A stretch of DNA of 64,000 nucleotides from Nocardioides sp. NBC_00368 (GCF_036090055.1 NZ_CP107970.1:3164501-3228500), one strand, 5' to 3'; counted from the stretch's first letter, positions 16,030 through 27,042 are shown. Made by a program: numbers and translations. The notes: a model not told the origin generated them from the sequence alone.

Positions 16030-16509
16030 TCAGCGCATCTCGATGCCGGGACGGTCGCTGATGAGGTGGTCCGAGACCGTGTTCATCACGCGCCCCAGGG
16101 CGGCGAAGTCCTCCGGACTGACCAGATCGATGAGGTAGTCACGCACGCCGGTGACGTGGACCGGTGCCGCCTCGCGCAGCAGTGCGAAGCCACGGTCGCT
16201 CAGCGTGGCGACGACACCACGGCCGTCCTCGGCTGAGTTGCGGCGCTCGACGAGCCCGGCACGCTCCATCCGAGTGATCGTGTGGGTGACCCGGGAGCGC
16301 GAGTGGGCCAAGGAGTCGGCGAGCTGCGCCATCCGCATCGCGCCGTCGTTCTCGGAGAGACGTACGAGGATCTCGTACTCCGGCAGCGAGATGTCGAACT
16401 GAGCGCGTAGATCGGCATCCAGGCGGTCATCGAGCAGAGTCATCCCCATCATCAGCGCACGCCAGGAGCGCTGTTGCTCTTCGTCCAGCCACCGAGTCTC
16501 ATCACCCAC
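16030..16509 (-). CDS. MarR-family transcriptional regulator
   Basis: 159-residue winged-helix repressor. The core reads LPEYEILVRLSENDGAMRMAQLADSLAHSRSRVTHTITRMERAGLVERR, i.e. helix-turn-helix then wing (SAEDGRGVVATLSDRG). MarR proteins respond to phenolic or other small ligands and usually repress a neighbouring gene; the divergent MFS transporter starting at 16728 is the natural candidate. The 218-nt gap between them holds a 7-bp hairpin (16563-16581) but no clear MarR palindrome. Confidence 0.92.
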   Translation of the reverse strand: MGDETRWLDEEQQRSWRALMMGMTLLDDRLDADLRAQFDISLPEYEILVRLSENDGAMRMAQLADSLAHSRSRVTHTITRMERAGLVERRNSAEDGRGVVATLSDRGFALLREAAPVHVTGVRDYLIDLVSPEDFAALGRVMNTVSDHLISDRPGIEMR

Positions 16510-16727
16510 GGGGCATTACGTTAGCCCGGCGTCCGCACCGTTCCATGCACTGGCACCCATTTAAGGGCGAGGAATTCGCCCTCGCCGACTCGAACCGGAC
16601 CCGGGACGAGAGCCCTACGAGGGCCGGGACCAAGGCCAGAACTCGGCCAGGACCTTAGCCCGCCCCCGCAGATCCGGGACGCAAGAAACAATTCGCCACC
16701 GATTCAGGTAAAGGCGAAGATTGGGCG

Positions 16728-18131
16728 GTGTCGACTCCCCCTGCCCTCGGACTCCGTGACTTCCTAGCCGCACTTCCACGCGAGGGCCGATGGCTCCTGG
16801 CGACGGTCGCGATCCAGCTCCTCGGCCGCGGCATGACACTGCCGTTCACGATCATCTACCTGCATGAGGTACGCGGCTTCGACCTGGGCCTCGCCGGCAC
16901 CCTGATGGGTCTGATCGCCATCGTCGGCTTCGTGGTCACCGGCCCGGCAGGCTCCTTGATCGACAGGTACGGCGCCCGGCCGGTGATCCTCGGCGGCCTG
17001 GTCTGCGCGATCGCCGGCGACATCATGCTCGCCTTCGCCGCCACCCCGGTGCTCGCCGCCGCGGCGCTGTGCCTGCTGGGGGTCCAGGCCGGCGTCTCCT
17101 GGCCTGCCGCCAACGCATTGGTAGCGACGGTGGTCGAGGGTGAGCTCCGACAGCGCTACTACGGCGTGAACTTCGCCCTGATCAACCTCGGTATCGGCGT
17201 CGGCGGCGTCATCGGCGGTCTCTTCATCGACGTGACGCAGCCCGAGACGTTCACCTACGCCTTCCTCGGCAACGCCGCCACCTTCACGATCCCGGCCCTC
17301 GTCCTGCTCGGCCCGCTGCGTCATCTGCACGGACGCGCCGCGCGGCCCGCGGCCGACGAGCCCCACGCGACCGCGTCGTACGCCACGATCCTGCGCCGCC
17401 CCGAGGTCATCTGGCTGGTGGTGATCGGAGTGCTGCTCTCGACCCTGGGCTACGGCCAGATCGAGAGTGGGTTCCCGGCCTACTCGCGTCAGATCTCCGA
17501 GGTCTCCACCCGGGTCGTCGGCTTCGCGTTCGTCGTGAACTGCGCGGTGATCGTGCTCGCCCAGTTCTGGGTGATGAACCGGGTCAGCGGTCGGCGGCGC
17601 ACCCGGGTGCTCATCGCCACCGCGGCGATCTGGGCCTTCGCCTGGGTGGTGTTCGGGTCGACCGGCCTGGTGCCGGGCTCGGTGGCCGCCATCGTCGGCG
17701 TGGTCGCATTCCAAGGCCTGTTCTTCGCGCTGGGCGAGACGCTGATGCAGTCGGCCTTCCCGGCACTGACGAACGAGATGGCGCCCGACCATCTGCGTGG
17801 GCGCTACAACGCGATCAACTCGGCGTCGTTCCAGACCGGAGCGATCGTCGGCCCGATCCTGGCCGGATTCCTGCTCGAGCACGGCCAGTCGACGATGTTC
17901 ATCGCGCTGATGGTGGTCGGCTGCGTCGGCATCGTCGCCGGCTCGCTGCGACTCGAGCGCCGGATCACCCCCGCCGTGAACGGCGTACGTCCCGCCCTGA
18001 TCGCCGAGTCGGCTCAACCTGACGCCGAAACCGGTCGAGTCCGCGCTTCGCGCGGTTACTCCCTCGCTCGGCGCGAGCGGACGAGCAAGCTCGCCACTCG
18101 ACCTCGCTCCGGTCGTCTCGGCTCGTCATAA
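16728..18131 (+). CDS. MFS transporter
   Basis: 467-residue major facilitator with 12 predicted helices and the loop-2/3 signature GSLIDRYGARPVILGG. Probably a drug or metabolite exporter of the MdtH/YfcJ type; the substrate is unknown. It starts at GTG 16728 without a strong ribosome site. The last 30 or so residues (from about 435), rich in Arg and Ser, are encoded by a dispersed intergenic repeat (R2), so the original stop was probably earlier and the tail is a later read-through. Divergent from a MarR repressor that may control it. Confidence 0.9.
   Translation: MSTPPALGLRDFLAALPREGRWLLATVAIQLLGRGMTLPFTIIYLHEVRGFDLGLAGTLMGLIAIVGFVVTGPAGSLIDRYGARPVILGGLVCAIAGDIMLAFAATPVLAAAALCLLGVQAGVSWPAANALVATVVEGELRQRYYGVNFALINLGIGVGGVIGGLFIDVTQPETFTYAFLGNAATFTIPALVLLGPLRHLHGRAARPAADEPHATASYATILRRPEVIWLVVIGVLLSTLGYGQIESGFPAYSRQISEVSTRVVGFAFVVNCAVIVLAQFWVMNRVSGRRRTRVLIATAAIWAFAWVVFGSTGLVPGSVAAIVGVVAFQGLFFALGETLMQSAFPALTNEMAPDHLRGRYNAINSASFQTGAIVGPILAGFLLEHGQSTMFIALMVVGCVGIVAGSLRLERRITPAVNGVRPALIAESAQPDAETGRVRASRGYSLARRERTSKLATRPRSGRLGSS
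18043..18127. repeat. Dispersed repeat R2, copy 1
   Basis: Sequence containing TTCGCGCGGTTACTCCCTCG and CTCGCTCCGGTCGTCTCGGC, matching with few differences the stretch at 27838-27888. Here it forms the 3' end of the MFS coding region; the other copy fills the gap between two convergent genes. Copy 1 carries an insertion of about 30 nt in the middle relative to copy 2. Confidence 0.65.
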
Positions 18132-18165
18132 CGAGCCGACACGGCAGGGGTTTCGGTCAGAACGC

Positions 18166-18208
18166 GCCGACTCGGCGCGTCCGTACGAGACAGACGCGCC
18201 GAGTCGGC
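18166..18208. terminator. 16-bp perfect hairpin of the R1 family
   Basis: Arms GCCGACTCGGCGCGTC (18166-18181) and its exact complement (18193-18208) flank an 11-nt loop. It lies between the convergent MFS and ettA genes and shares its core with the 16-kb and 57.4-kb elements. Position and symmetry support bidirectional termination, though no T tract is present. Confidence 0.7.
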
Positions 18209-18219
18209 TGGGGTTGGAA

Positions 18220-19902
<1,683 letters not shown>

Positions 19903-19982
19903 AGGGCCCACCCTAATGAGGGAGAGGTACGCCGGTACAACCGGCGCACCCCGCCGCCGGCCCGGCGGGCGCCCGACCCACC

Positions 19983-20510
19983 TCAGGCCGCCACGGAGCT
20001 CTCCGTCTCGGCGGTCGCCTCGGGCTCGTCGGCGGTCGCAGGCTTCTCCTCCCACGGGTCCGATCCGGGCGCACGCCAGTCGGCGATCGGGTCGCGCTCG
20101 GGGTCGTCGTCGTGAGGTTCAGGAGCGGGAGCGGCCACCGCGGCCAGGGAGCGCGGGTTGCGCGAGAGGCTGGTCATGCCGCGATTGAGATCGTGGCCGA
20201 CAACGTTCGCCTCGACCTCGAAGGTGTTGACCTCGAGACCGTCCTTGTTGACGTAGCTGCGGGCGCTCAGCCGGCCCTGGACGACGACGGGGTCGCCCTT
20301 GCGCAGCGAGCGACCGACGTTCTCCCCCAGCTGGCGCCAGGCACTCACCGTGAACCATTGGGTCACGCCGTCGCTCCACTCGCCGGACGCCCGGTTGAAC
20401 TTCCGCGGGGTGCACGCGATCCGGAAGTTGGCCACCGACACCTCACCGACGCTGCGCACCACAGGGTCGGCGCCGACGTAGCCACGCAGGGTGATGATCG
20501 AGTCGTTCAT
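19983..20510 (-). CDS. Single-stranded DNA-binding protein paralogue (SsbB type)
   Basis: 175-residue OB-fold protein: ITLRGYVGADPVVR, VANFRIACTPRKFNRASGEW, VTQWFTVSAWRQLGENVGRSLRKGDPVVVQGRL. The usual acidic DDDIPF-type tip that recruits replication partners is absent (it ends ETESSVAA), which argues for the paralogous SsbB rather than replicative SSB; the adjacent ettA supports this. Two overlapping ATGs exist (20513, 20510); 20510 leaves the better 6-nt spacer to GGAG. SsbB in related organisms is linked to recombination or competence. Confidence 0.92.
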   Translation of the reverse strand: MNDSIITLRGYVGADPVVRSVGEVSVANFRIACTPRKFNRASGEWSDGVTQWFTVSAWRQLGENVGRSLRKGDPVVVQGRLSARSYVNKDGLEVNTFEVEANVVGHDLNRGMTSLSRNPRSLAAVAAPAPEPHDDDPERDPIADWRAPGSDPWEEKPATADEPEATAETESSVAA

Positions 20511-20677
20511 CATTGTCTCCTCAGTGTTCGCGCCCGCCTGGTGCGGGCCTCGGAGACAACCCTGCGCTCGACCACCGACAGTTCCAGGCGGCGTACGTCC
20601 GCCTGTGGACAACCCCGGATCGAACCGTCCCTGTGGACAGTGATCGGCCCGACCTCCAGGTCAGCGCAGCCTCCAGG

Positions 20678-22330
20678 TCAGCGCAGCGCCTTGGCCACCC
20701 CGTGCCGGAGCGCGGTGTAGGCCGCCAGCTCGGTCTCGATCGGGTCGACGACGAGCTCGCGGGAGACCTCGGCGACCGCCGTACGCAACCGCGCGTCAGC
20801 CACCCGCGCCCGCCGCCGGGCGGTGCTGATCACCAGCAGATGACACACGCACCACAGCAGCAGCCCGAGCCCGACGCCTCCGATGAACATCACGTAGGGC
20901 AGCTCGACCCCGGCGACCGAAGGCGTCACCTCACCGACCTGAGCGGCCCCGGAGAGGAGCAGCGCCACCGACCACACCAGCCCGACGCCGGCGACGACGA
21001 TCAGCAGCCACTGGAGAGCCTTGACCAGCCCGGTCCACAGCGGCAGCCGCTCGGCGTTGAGGTCGACACCGCCGACCGAGGCGTCGAGCCTGTCGGCGAG
21101 GTCGCCCATCCGCGAGACCGAGGCCCGCCGGATCGCGTCGCGCCACGGCGAGGCGAGCCCGGCACCGGCCTCGTCGGCCAGCTGACGGACCTCGGTGTCG
21201 ACCCTGGCCCGCTCGACCGCGGTGGTCTGCGGCAGCGAGGTCCGGGCGCGCCCGGCCAGCTGGGTCGCCTCTTCGCCCAGCGCGAGGTGAAGGCGCTTCA
21301 AGGGGTCGGGCTTGAGCCGGGAGACCCAGGAGACAAGCGGCCAGCCGGTGGCCGCACGAGCCCGGGTGCGTACGGAACGCTCGACCGCGTCGACCACGGT
21401 CGGCACCCCCGCGGCCTCCGCGATGGCGTCCTCGAGCGCCTCGACGCGCGGCTTGGCCAGGGAGCGCGGCTTGGCATCGCCGGACGCCTTGGCGAGCTTG
21501 ACCGCGGCGGACTTGATGTCGGCCGAGAGCCGGGACTTGTTGGCGCGCTTCGCCGCGGCCCGCTGGGCGATCTCGGTCTTGAGCTGCGGGATCCCCCAGC
21601 CGAGCTTGGCCGAGACCGGGATCACCGGGACGTTGCGCAGCCCGTCCTGATCCAGCAGCCGGCGTACGTCCCCCAGCATCGACTCGCGGCGGTCCTCCGG
21701 CACGCGGTCGATGTGGTTGAGCACCACGACCATGATCTCGGAGTGGGTCCGGAGCGGCTGCAGGTAGCGGTCGTGGATGGCCGCGTCGGCGTACTTCTGC
21801 GGGTCGAGCACCCACACCAGCATGTCGGCGAGCTCGACCAGACGGTCGACCTCGAGATGGTGGGAGACCTCGGTGGAGTCGTGGTCGGGGAGGTCCAGGA
21901 GCACGACCCCGTCGAGCTCGTGCCCCTCGCGGCGGGTGTCGAGCATCGAGTCGCGCGTGGTCTGGTGACGCTCGGGGATGCCCAGCCACTCGAGCAGCTC
22001 CTGCGCACCCTCCGAGCCCCACACGCACGCGGTCGCCCACGACGTGGTCGGCCGGCGGACGCCGACGGCGGAGAGCTCCAGCCCGGTCAGGGCGTTGAAC
22101 GTGGACGACTTGCCCGACCCGGTCGCCCCGGCGACCCCGACGACCGTGTGGTCGGCGGAGAGCTTCAGGCGTCCCTGGGCCTTGTTGACCACGGTGCGCG
22201 CCTCCTCGACGAGCCCGTCGTCGAGGCGTCCCGTCGCGGCGGTGGTCGCAGCGGTCAGTCCGTCCAGTCGATCACCGAGGTCTCCACCCCGGCTGACCAG
22301 GTTCTTCGCACCTTCGAGCAGGCCGCTCAA
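20678..22330 (-). CDS. YfjP/dynamin-like GTPase with membrane helices (second of a pair)
   Basis: 550 residues. G1 GATGSGKSSTFNALTG, G3 LLDLPDHDSTE and G4 VLNHIDRV identify a GTPase; two hydrophobic segments follow at about 435-460 and 475-500 (WLLIVVAGVGLVWSVALLL and MFIGGVGLGLLLWC). It starts at TTG 22330, 42 nt after the preceding GTPase. The tandem arrangement resembles the DynA/DynB bacterial dynamin-like pairs of Streptomyces, which remodel or stabilise membrane at sporulation septa; that equivalence is my inference. Expected role: membrane-associated GTPase acting with its neighbour. Confidence 0.85.
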   Translation of the reverse strand: MSGLLEGAKNLVSRGGDLGDRLDGLTAATTAATGRLDDGLVEEARTVVNKAQGRLKLSADHTVVGVAGATGSGKSSTFNALTGLELSAVGVRRPTTSWATACVWGSEGAQELLEWLGIPERHQTTRDSMLDTRREGHELDGVVLLDLPDHDSTEVSHHLEVDRLVELADMLVWVLDPQKYADAAIHDRYLQPLRTHSEIMVVVLNHIDRVPEDRRESMLGDVRRLLDQDGLRNVPVIPVSAKLGWGIPQLKTEIAQRAAAKRANKSRLSADIKSAAVKLAKASGDAKPRSLAKPRVEALEDAIAEAAGVPTVVDAVERSVRTRARAATGWPLVSWVSRLKPDPLKRLHLALGEEATQLAGRARTSLPQTTAVERARVDTEVRQLADEAGAGLASPWRDAIRRASVSRMGDLADRLDASVGGVDLNAERLPLWTGLVKALQWLLIVVAGVGLVWSVALLLSGAAQVGEVTPSVAGVELPYVMFIGGVGLGLLLWCVCHLLVISTARRRARVADARLRTAVAEVSRELVVDPIETELAAYTALRHGVAKALR

Positions 22331-22372
22331 TGGTCCCCCTTCACGTCTTGGTCAGACACAGTCTGACAAGTC

Positions 22373-24238
22373 TCAGTCCTCGCCGCGCTGGCTGGCGAAC
22401 CGGGCGTCGCCGACCTTACGCGCGGCGTGCCGCAGTCGCTCCGGTGCACCCTGATCGATCTGCAGCGCGTCGACCTGTCCTGTGTAGCGCGCACGCTCCT
22501 CGTCGACGAGCCCCACGATGCGTACCTCCAGCGCCTTGCGCGCCTTGGAGGCCAGCCCGCGCACGGCCTGGTCGCCGAAGACCGCCTCCAGCAGCTTCTG
22601 GCCGAGCAGGAGCGTGCCGCCGGCGATGCCCACCTCGGCACCGACGAGCGCTCCTCCGGTCGAGGCGAAGACGACCACCATCAGCGCGACGCCGAGGCCG
22701 TTGACCCCGTAGGAGAGGAACTTCGCAGTCGTACGCTTGTCCTGACCCTCGCTGCGAACCATGTCGAGCACGTCCTGCTGCCAGTCGCGCACCGCGCGCT
22801 CGGCCTTGGGCCGCAGCGCTCGCGAGGCCCGGCCGAGGTCGGCGGGGCCGGCTGCCAGCAGCCCGCGTCCCGCCGGGCTCATCTGCCAGGCCGCCTCGGC
22901 CCTCTCGGCGGCTGCCTCGCACTGCTCGAGGATCAGCATCTCCAGGCCACCCTGCACGGCCGCGGTCACCCGCTCGGCCTGCTGGGGCTTGCCCTTGATC
23001 GAGCCCAGGATCCGGTCGCGGATCATCCCGACCCGGCTCTCGAGCGCCTTGAGGATCTCGCCGGTGCCGACGAACTCCTGCCAGCGGGCGAGCACCTCGC
23101 CACGCAGCAGCGTGCCGTCGGCGGTCGCCGCCATGATCGACCTGAGCGCGTCGTCGTAGGCCATGTCCGCATCCGCACGCAGCCGCTGCGCCGCCTCTCC
23201 CTGACCGTCCGCGGTGTCCGCGATCGGGTGGACCTCGAGAGTCAGCGCGCGCACCGCACCGTCGAGCGTCTGGGTGACGACCTGGTGTCGCGCGGTGGCG
23301 TCGTCGGCGAGCATGTCGAGCCAGGCGCGTACCTCGGCGACGTGCTCGGCCGGCAGCAGCCCGGCCTCGGAGACCTCGCCCTCGTGGACGATGAACAGCG
23401 GGGAGTCCTTGAGGCCGCGCGAGGCCAGCATCCGGGCCAGGTGGCCGGCGACGGTCTGGACGGCTTCGGTCGGGGTGCGGTCGAGCACGACGGCCACCGC
23501 GGTGGAGCGGTTGGCAGCCAGCTGCAGGAACTCCCACGGCACCTGGTCGGCGTAGCGCGCGGCCGAGGTGACGAAGATCCACAGGTCGGCCGCGGCGAGC
23601 AGCTCGGCCGCGAGAACGCGGTTGGCCTCCTCGACCGAGTCGACGTCGGGCGCATCCAGGATCGCCAGGCCCGGGTGGAGCCGGTCGCTGGCGACCAGCT
23701 GCAGCGCCCCGGGGTCGTTGGTCGGGTGGTCGACCCGCTCCAGCTCCGGAAGCAGGCGGTCCTGACCGAACCAGCGGCCGTCCTCCGGGTTGTGCACCAG
23801 CACCGGCGAGCGAGTCGTCGGCCGCAGCAGGCCCGGCGTGGTCACCTTGGTGCCCACCAGCGAGTTGACCAGCGTCGACTTGCCGGCGCCGGTGGAGCCG
23901 CCCACGACCGCGAGCATGGGCGCGTCGATGGTCATCATCCGCGGGATGATGTAGTCCTCGAGCTGCTCGACCATGGTCTGCCGCGCGGCGCGCTGCTCGT
24001 CGGCGCCGGGCAGGTCCAGCGGCAGGGTGACCTCGGTCAGCGCCTGGTGGAGCTTCACCAGCGCGGTGACCATCCGGTTGCTCTCGCCGCCGGCGGCCAG
24101 GATCGCGGCCTTGGCGGCCTCGAACTCGGTCGTCGGCTTCTCGGCGAGCATCCCCGCCGTCTGCGCCTCGTAGGCGGTCGGACCCGACTCCGGAGCGAGG
24201 TCCGGAGCTCTGTCGTCGTGTGCCTGTTCCTCGGTCAT
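22373..24238 (-). CDS. Dynamin-like GTPase (first of a pair)
   Basis: 621 residues. P-loop GGSTGAGKSTLVNSLVG, threonine switch TTPGLLRPTTRSPV, G3 ILDAPDVDSVEEANR and G4-like VVLDRTP; then a long helical region and a Gly/Ala-rich hydrophobic segment (VALMVVVFASTGGALVGAEVGIAGGT) that could insert in membrane. The ATG overlaps the stop of the PrsW gene by 4 nt. Paired with the downstream YfjP-like GTPase, it suggests hetero-oligomer formation, as in tandem bacterial dynamins. The exact cellular role is unknown. Confidence 0.84.
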   Translation of the reverse strand: MTEEQAHDDRAPDLAPESGPTAYEAQTAGMLAEKPTTEFEAAKAAILAAGGESNRMVTALVKLHQALTEVTLPLDLPGADEQRAARQTMVEQLEDYIIPRMMTIDAPMLAVVGGSTGAGKSTLVNSLVGTKVTTPGLLRPTTRSPVLVHNPEDGRWFGQDRLLPELERVDHPTNDPGALQLVASDRLHPGLAILDAPDVDSVEEANRVLAAELLAAADLWIFVTSAARYADQVPWEFLQLAANRSTAVAVVLDRTPTEAVQTVAGHLARMLASRGLKDSPLFIVHEGEVSEAGLLPAEHVAEVRAWLDMLADDATARHQVVTQTLDGAVRALTLEVHPIADTADGQGEAAQRLRADADMAYDDALRSIMAATADGTLLRGEVLARWQEFVGTGEILKALESRVGMIRDRILGSIKGKPQQAERVTAAVQGGLEMLILEQCEAAAERAEAAWQMSPAGRGLLAAGPADLGRASRALRPKAERAVRDWQQDVLDMVRSEGQDKRTTAKFLSYGVNGLGVALMVVVFASTGGALVGAEVGIAGGTLLLGQKLLEAVFGDQAVRGLASKARKALEVRIVGLVDEERARYTGQVDALQIDQGAPERLRHAARKVGDARFASQRGED

Positions 24239-25401
24239 CCTGTCATCACCTGTCCGCTCGGGAACGCGATGTGCGGACGTACCTCACTGATGCGGTCAAC
24301 GTATGCCCTCCCCCGGGCGGCGAAGTCTGGCGGCGGGTTGCCGCGCAGGAATCGCCAGTGCAAGTATCCGAGCTCGATCGCAGCCTGCTGGTATTCACGC
24401 ATCGCCGCAACCCCCTGAGCCCCTCCATGGGTCGACGCGAACCTCCGCGCCTGATCCCGCCGCTGCAGATCGACCACCCAGCCGATGTCGGTGTAGGGGA
24501 TCAGTCCCCGCTGGGCCGCGTCGGTCAGCGACCGGGTCAGCACGATGCGCTCGGACTTCCGGCGCCAGATCGCGAAGACCACCATCGAGACGAACGCGGG
24601 CACCATCAGGACGACGTACGCCAGCAGGAAGCCGGCCCCGTCGAAGAGCAGCGTCGAACCGTTCCAGGTGCCGTGGGTGAGCACCGCAACCGCGTAGCCG
24701 AGGACCGGCGCGACCATCTTCAGCCAGCGTTTGCGGGTCACCACCGCGACGCCGATGCCGATGCCGGTGAAGGCGGTGAAGAGCGGGTGGGCGAAGGGGC
24801 TGAACAGGCAGCGCATCACGAAGACGACGGTGAACTCGCCGATATGTCCGGCCGAGCTGTCGCCCATGCCGGGTGTGCCGTTGTAGGTGCCGCCGAGGTA
24901 GAGGATGTTCTCGGTGAAGGCGAAGCCGATGCCGACCATGCCGGCGTAGACGATCCCGTCGAGGACACCGTCGAGGAGGTGGCGTCGCCAGACCAGCAGC
25001 ACGAAGAGGAAGAGCCCCTTGGCCGCCTCCTCGGTGACCGGTGCGACGATCGCGAGCTGGGTCGCCTCGTTCCACCCGGCGAGCAGCGCCCCGACGCTCT
25101 GCACGATCAGCGCCGCCGCCACCGCGATGAAGGCGCCCCACCCCAGGCCGAGGGCCAGCAGCGACTTCGGCTCGGGCTCGTAGCGGTCCAGCCACAGGAA
25201 GGCGTAGACCAGCGGCACCACCGGGACGGCCGCGAAGAGCACCCCGAGGATCGCGCCGGTCGGAGCGAGCTGGTTGTCGACCACGCTCGTGCTCAGCAGG
25301 ACGACCCCGAGCACCGGCAGCGAGGTCAGCACGACAAGCACGCCCACCACGATGGTGAACGTGCGGCTGCTTCTTGTCGGATCCTTCGGGATCGCCCCCA
25401 T
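24235..25401 (-). CDS. PrsW-family intramembrane metalloprotease
   Basis: 388-residue polytopic membrane protein. The PrsW signature motifs are present in order: TEEAAKGLFLFV, FAFTENILYL, HPLFTAFTGIGIG and LTHGTWNGS, giving the Glu and His residues of the metal site of CPBP/PrsW proteases. In B. subtilis PrsW cleaves an anti-sigma factor. No anti-sigma gene is visible here; instead it is the first gene of an operon with two dynamin-like GTPases (4-nt overlap). Start ATG 25401; the frame continues upstream only antisense to the M24 peptidase. The soluble C-terminal region (about 110 residues) is unassigned. Confidence 0.9.
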   Translation of the reverse strand: MGAIPKDPTRSSRTFTIVVGVLVVLTSLPVLGVVLLSTSVVDNQLAPTGAILGVLFAAVPVVPLVYAFLWLDRYEPEPKSLLALGLGWGAFIAVAAALIVQSVGALLAGWNEATQLAIVAPVTEEAAKGLFLFVLLVWRRHLLDGVLDGIVYAGMVGIGFAFTENILYLGGTYNGTPGMGDSSAGHIGEFTVVFVMRCLFSPFAHPLFTAFTGIGIGVAVVTRKRWLKMVAPVLGYAVAVLTHGTWNGSTLLFDGAGFLLAYVVLMVPAFVSMVVFAIWRRKSERIVLTRSLTDAAQRGLIPYTDIGWVVDLQRRDQARRFASTHGGAQGVAAMREYQQAAIELGYLHWRFLRGNPPPDFAARGRAYVDRISEVRPHIAFPSGQVMTG

Positions 25402-25524
25402 GCGCGCCAGACTATCGGGCGTCCGGACCGCACGTGCGACCAGACACCGATCGGACACCCTCACGGCCCCCGTGGCCAGGGAACTCACGAGCGTCCTCGG
25501 CACGGCGCGGCGTACGATTCCCAT

Positions 25525-26949
25525 ATGACGGACAACGGCGCCCCCACCCCTGCAGACGACCACACCGAGAGCCACGACCAGACGGTTCCGGAGGCTTGGT
25601 CCAACTTCATGAGGGAGGGCTGGGACGACCGCGAGGTCGAGGTTCCCGAGCATCCGATCACGCCGTGGGCGGCCGCGCGCAGGGAGCGGCTCGCGGGGAT
25701 CTTCCCGGGCGAGCGCCTGGTCGTTCCGGCCGGCACCTACAAGGTCCGCGCCAACGACACCGACTACCGCTTCCGCGCCGACACCGCCCACGTGCACCTG
25801 ACCGGCAACCAGACCTCCGACGCCGTCGTCGTGATCGAGCCCGACGGCAGCTCGGTGCTGTACGCCCGCCCGCGCAGCGGTCGCGACACCGACGAGTTCT
25901 TCCGCGACCGTCAGTACGGCGCGCTCTGGGCCGGTGCGCGTCCCTCGGCCCGTGAGCTCTCCGACTCGCTGGGCATCGAGGTGCGCCACGTCGACCAGCT
26001 CGAGTCCGCGCTCTCCGGCAGCACCCCGACCCGAGTGCTCCGAGGCGTCTCGACCGACGTCGACAAGCTGGTCGGCCCGGCCGAGGGCGGCCGCGACGAG
26101 GAGTTCGCCAAGGCGCTCTCCGAGCTGCGCCTGATCAAGGACGAGTGGGAGCTGGGTGAGCTGCAGGAAGCCTGCGACATCACCGTGCGCGGCTTCACCG
26201 ACGCGGTGCGCGAGTGGCACCAGGTGCTGAAGCACGGCGAGCGCTGGATCGAGGGCACCTTCTTCCGGCGCGCGCGTGCCGAGGGCAACGACCTCGGCTA
26301 CGACTCGATCGTCGGCGGCGGGTCGCACGCCACCACGCTCCACTGGATCGACAACGACGGCCCGATCGTCCCCGGCGAGCTGGTGCTGCTCGACATGGGC
26401 GTGGAGGGCCACAACCTCTACACCGCCGACATCACCCGCACGCTGCCCATCTCCGGGAAGTTCACGCCGCTGCAGCGCAACCTCTACGAGCTCGTCTACA
26501 AGGCCCAGCAGGCCGGCATCGAGGCGATCCGCCCCGGCGTCACCTTCCGGGCCGGTCACTTCGCCGCGATGGAGATCCTCGCCCACGGGCTCGACGACCT
26601 GGGGCTGCTCCCGGTGTCCGTCGACGAGGCCCTCTCCGAGGACAACAAGACCTACTCCCGCTGGACCCTTCACGGCGTCTCCCACATGCTCGGCCTCGAC
26701 GTCCACGACTGCGCCTCCGCGTCGAAGGAGGCCTACATCGAGGGTCCGCTGCAGGAGGGCATGGTTCTCACCGTCGAGCCTGGCCTCTACTTCCAGAAGG
26801 AGGACAAGCTCGTCCCCGAGGAGCTGCGCGGCATCGGCATCCGCATCGAGGACGACATCGTCGTCACCGCCGACGGTTCGGTGAACCTGTCCAAGGGCCT
26901 GCCCCGCACGGCCGACGACGTCGAGGCGTGGATGGGCCAGTATCTGTGA
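25525..26949 (+). CDS. pepP: M24 peptidase, Xaa-Pro aminopeptidase (PepP-like)
   Basis: 474-residue dinuclear metallopeptidase that removes N-terminal residues before proline. The pita-bread metal ligands are visible: two Asp in LLDMGVEGHNLYTADITRT, His in HGVSHMLGLDVHD, Glu in TVEPGLYF and Glu in IGIRIEDDI. An N-terminal AMP_N domain precedes the catalytic domain (about residue 215 on). Start ATG 25525 was chosen because the long upstream extension is antisense to prsW. A strong hairpin follows the stop. Confidence 0.94.
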   Translation: MTDNGAPTPADDHTESHDQTVPEAWSNFMREGWDDREVEVPEHPITPWAAARRERLAGIFPGERLVVPAGTYKVRANDTDYRFRADTAHVHLTGNQTSDAVVVIEPDGSSVLYARPRSGRDTDEFFRDRQYGALWAGARPSARELSDSLGIEVRHVDQLESALSGSTPTRVLRGVSTDVDKLVGPAEGGRDEEFAKALSELRLIKDEWELGELQEACDITVRGFTDAVREWHQVLKHGERWIEGTFFRRARAEGNDLGYDSIVGGGSHATTLHWIDNDGPIVPGELVLLDMGVEGHNLYTADITRTLPISGKFTPLQRNLYELVYKAQQAGIEAIRPGVTFRAGHFAAMEILAHGLDDLGLLPVSVDEALSEDNKTYSRWTLHGVSHMLGLDVHDCASASKEAYIEGPLQEGMVLTVEPGLYFQKEDKLVPEELRGIGIRIEDDIVVTADGSVNLSKGLPRTADDVEAWMGQYL

Positions 26950-26956
26950 CGTGAAT

Positions 26957-27042
26957 GCTGACCGAGGCAACTCAGTCGAGCAGCACTGCCCTCGTGGAGT
27001 TCCGCGAGGGCAGCGACTGCTCACCGAGGTGACTCGGTCAGC
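26957..27042 (+). repeat. Long imperfect inverted repeat overlapping the amidase start
   Basis: Arms of 38 nt (26957-26994 and 27005-27042) around a 10-nt loop. The first 10 nt (GCTGACCGAG) and last 8 nt (TGCCCTCG) pair perfectly; the middle pairs with a few mismatches and a 1-nt shift. The probable GTG start of the amidase (27029) is inside the right arm. It may terminate pepP transcription, limit amidase translation, or both. Confidence 0.65.

Noticed and set aside
24220..25524. N-terminal extension of the M24 peptidase
   Set aside because: It is antisense to prsW and has no peptidase features; the ATG at 25525 gives normal length.
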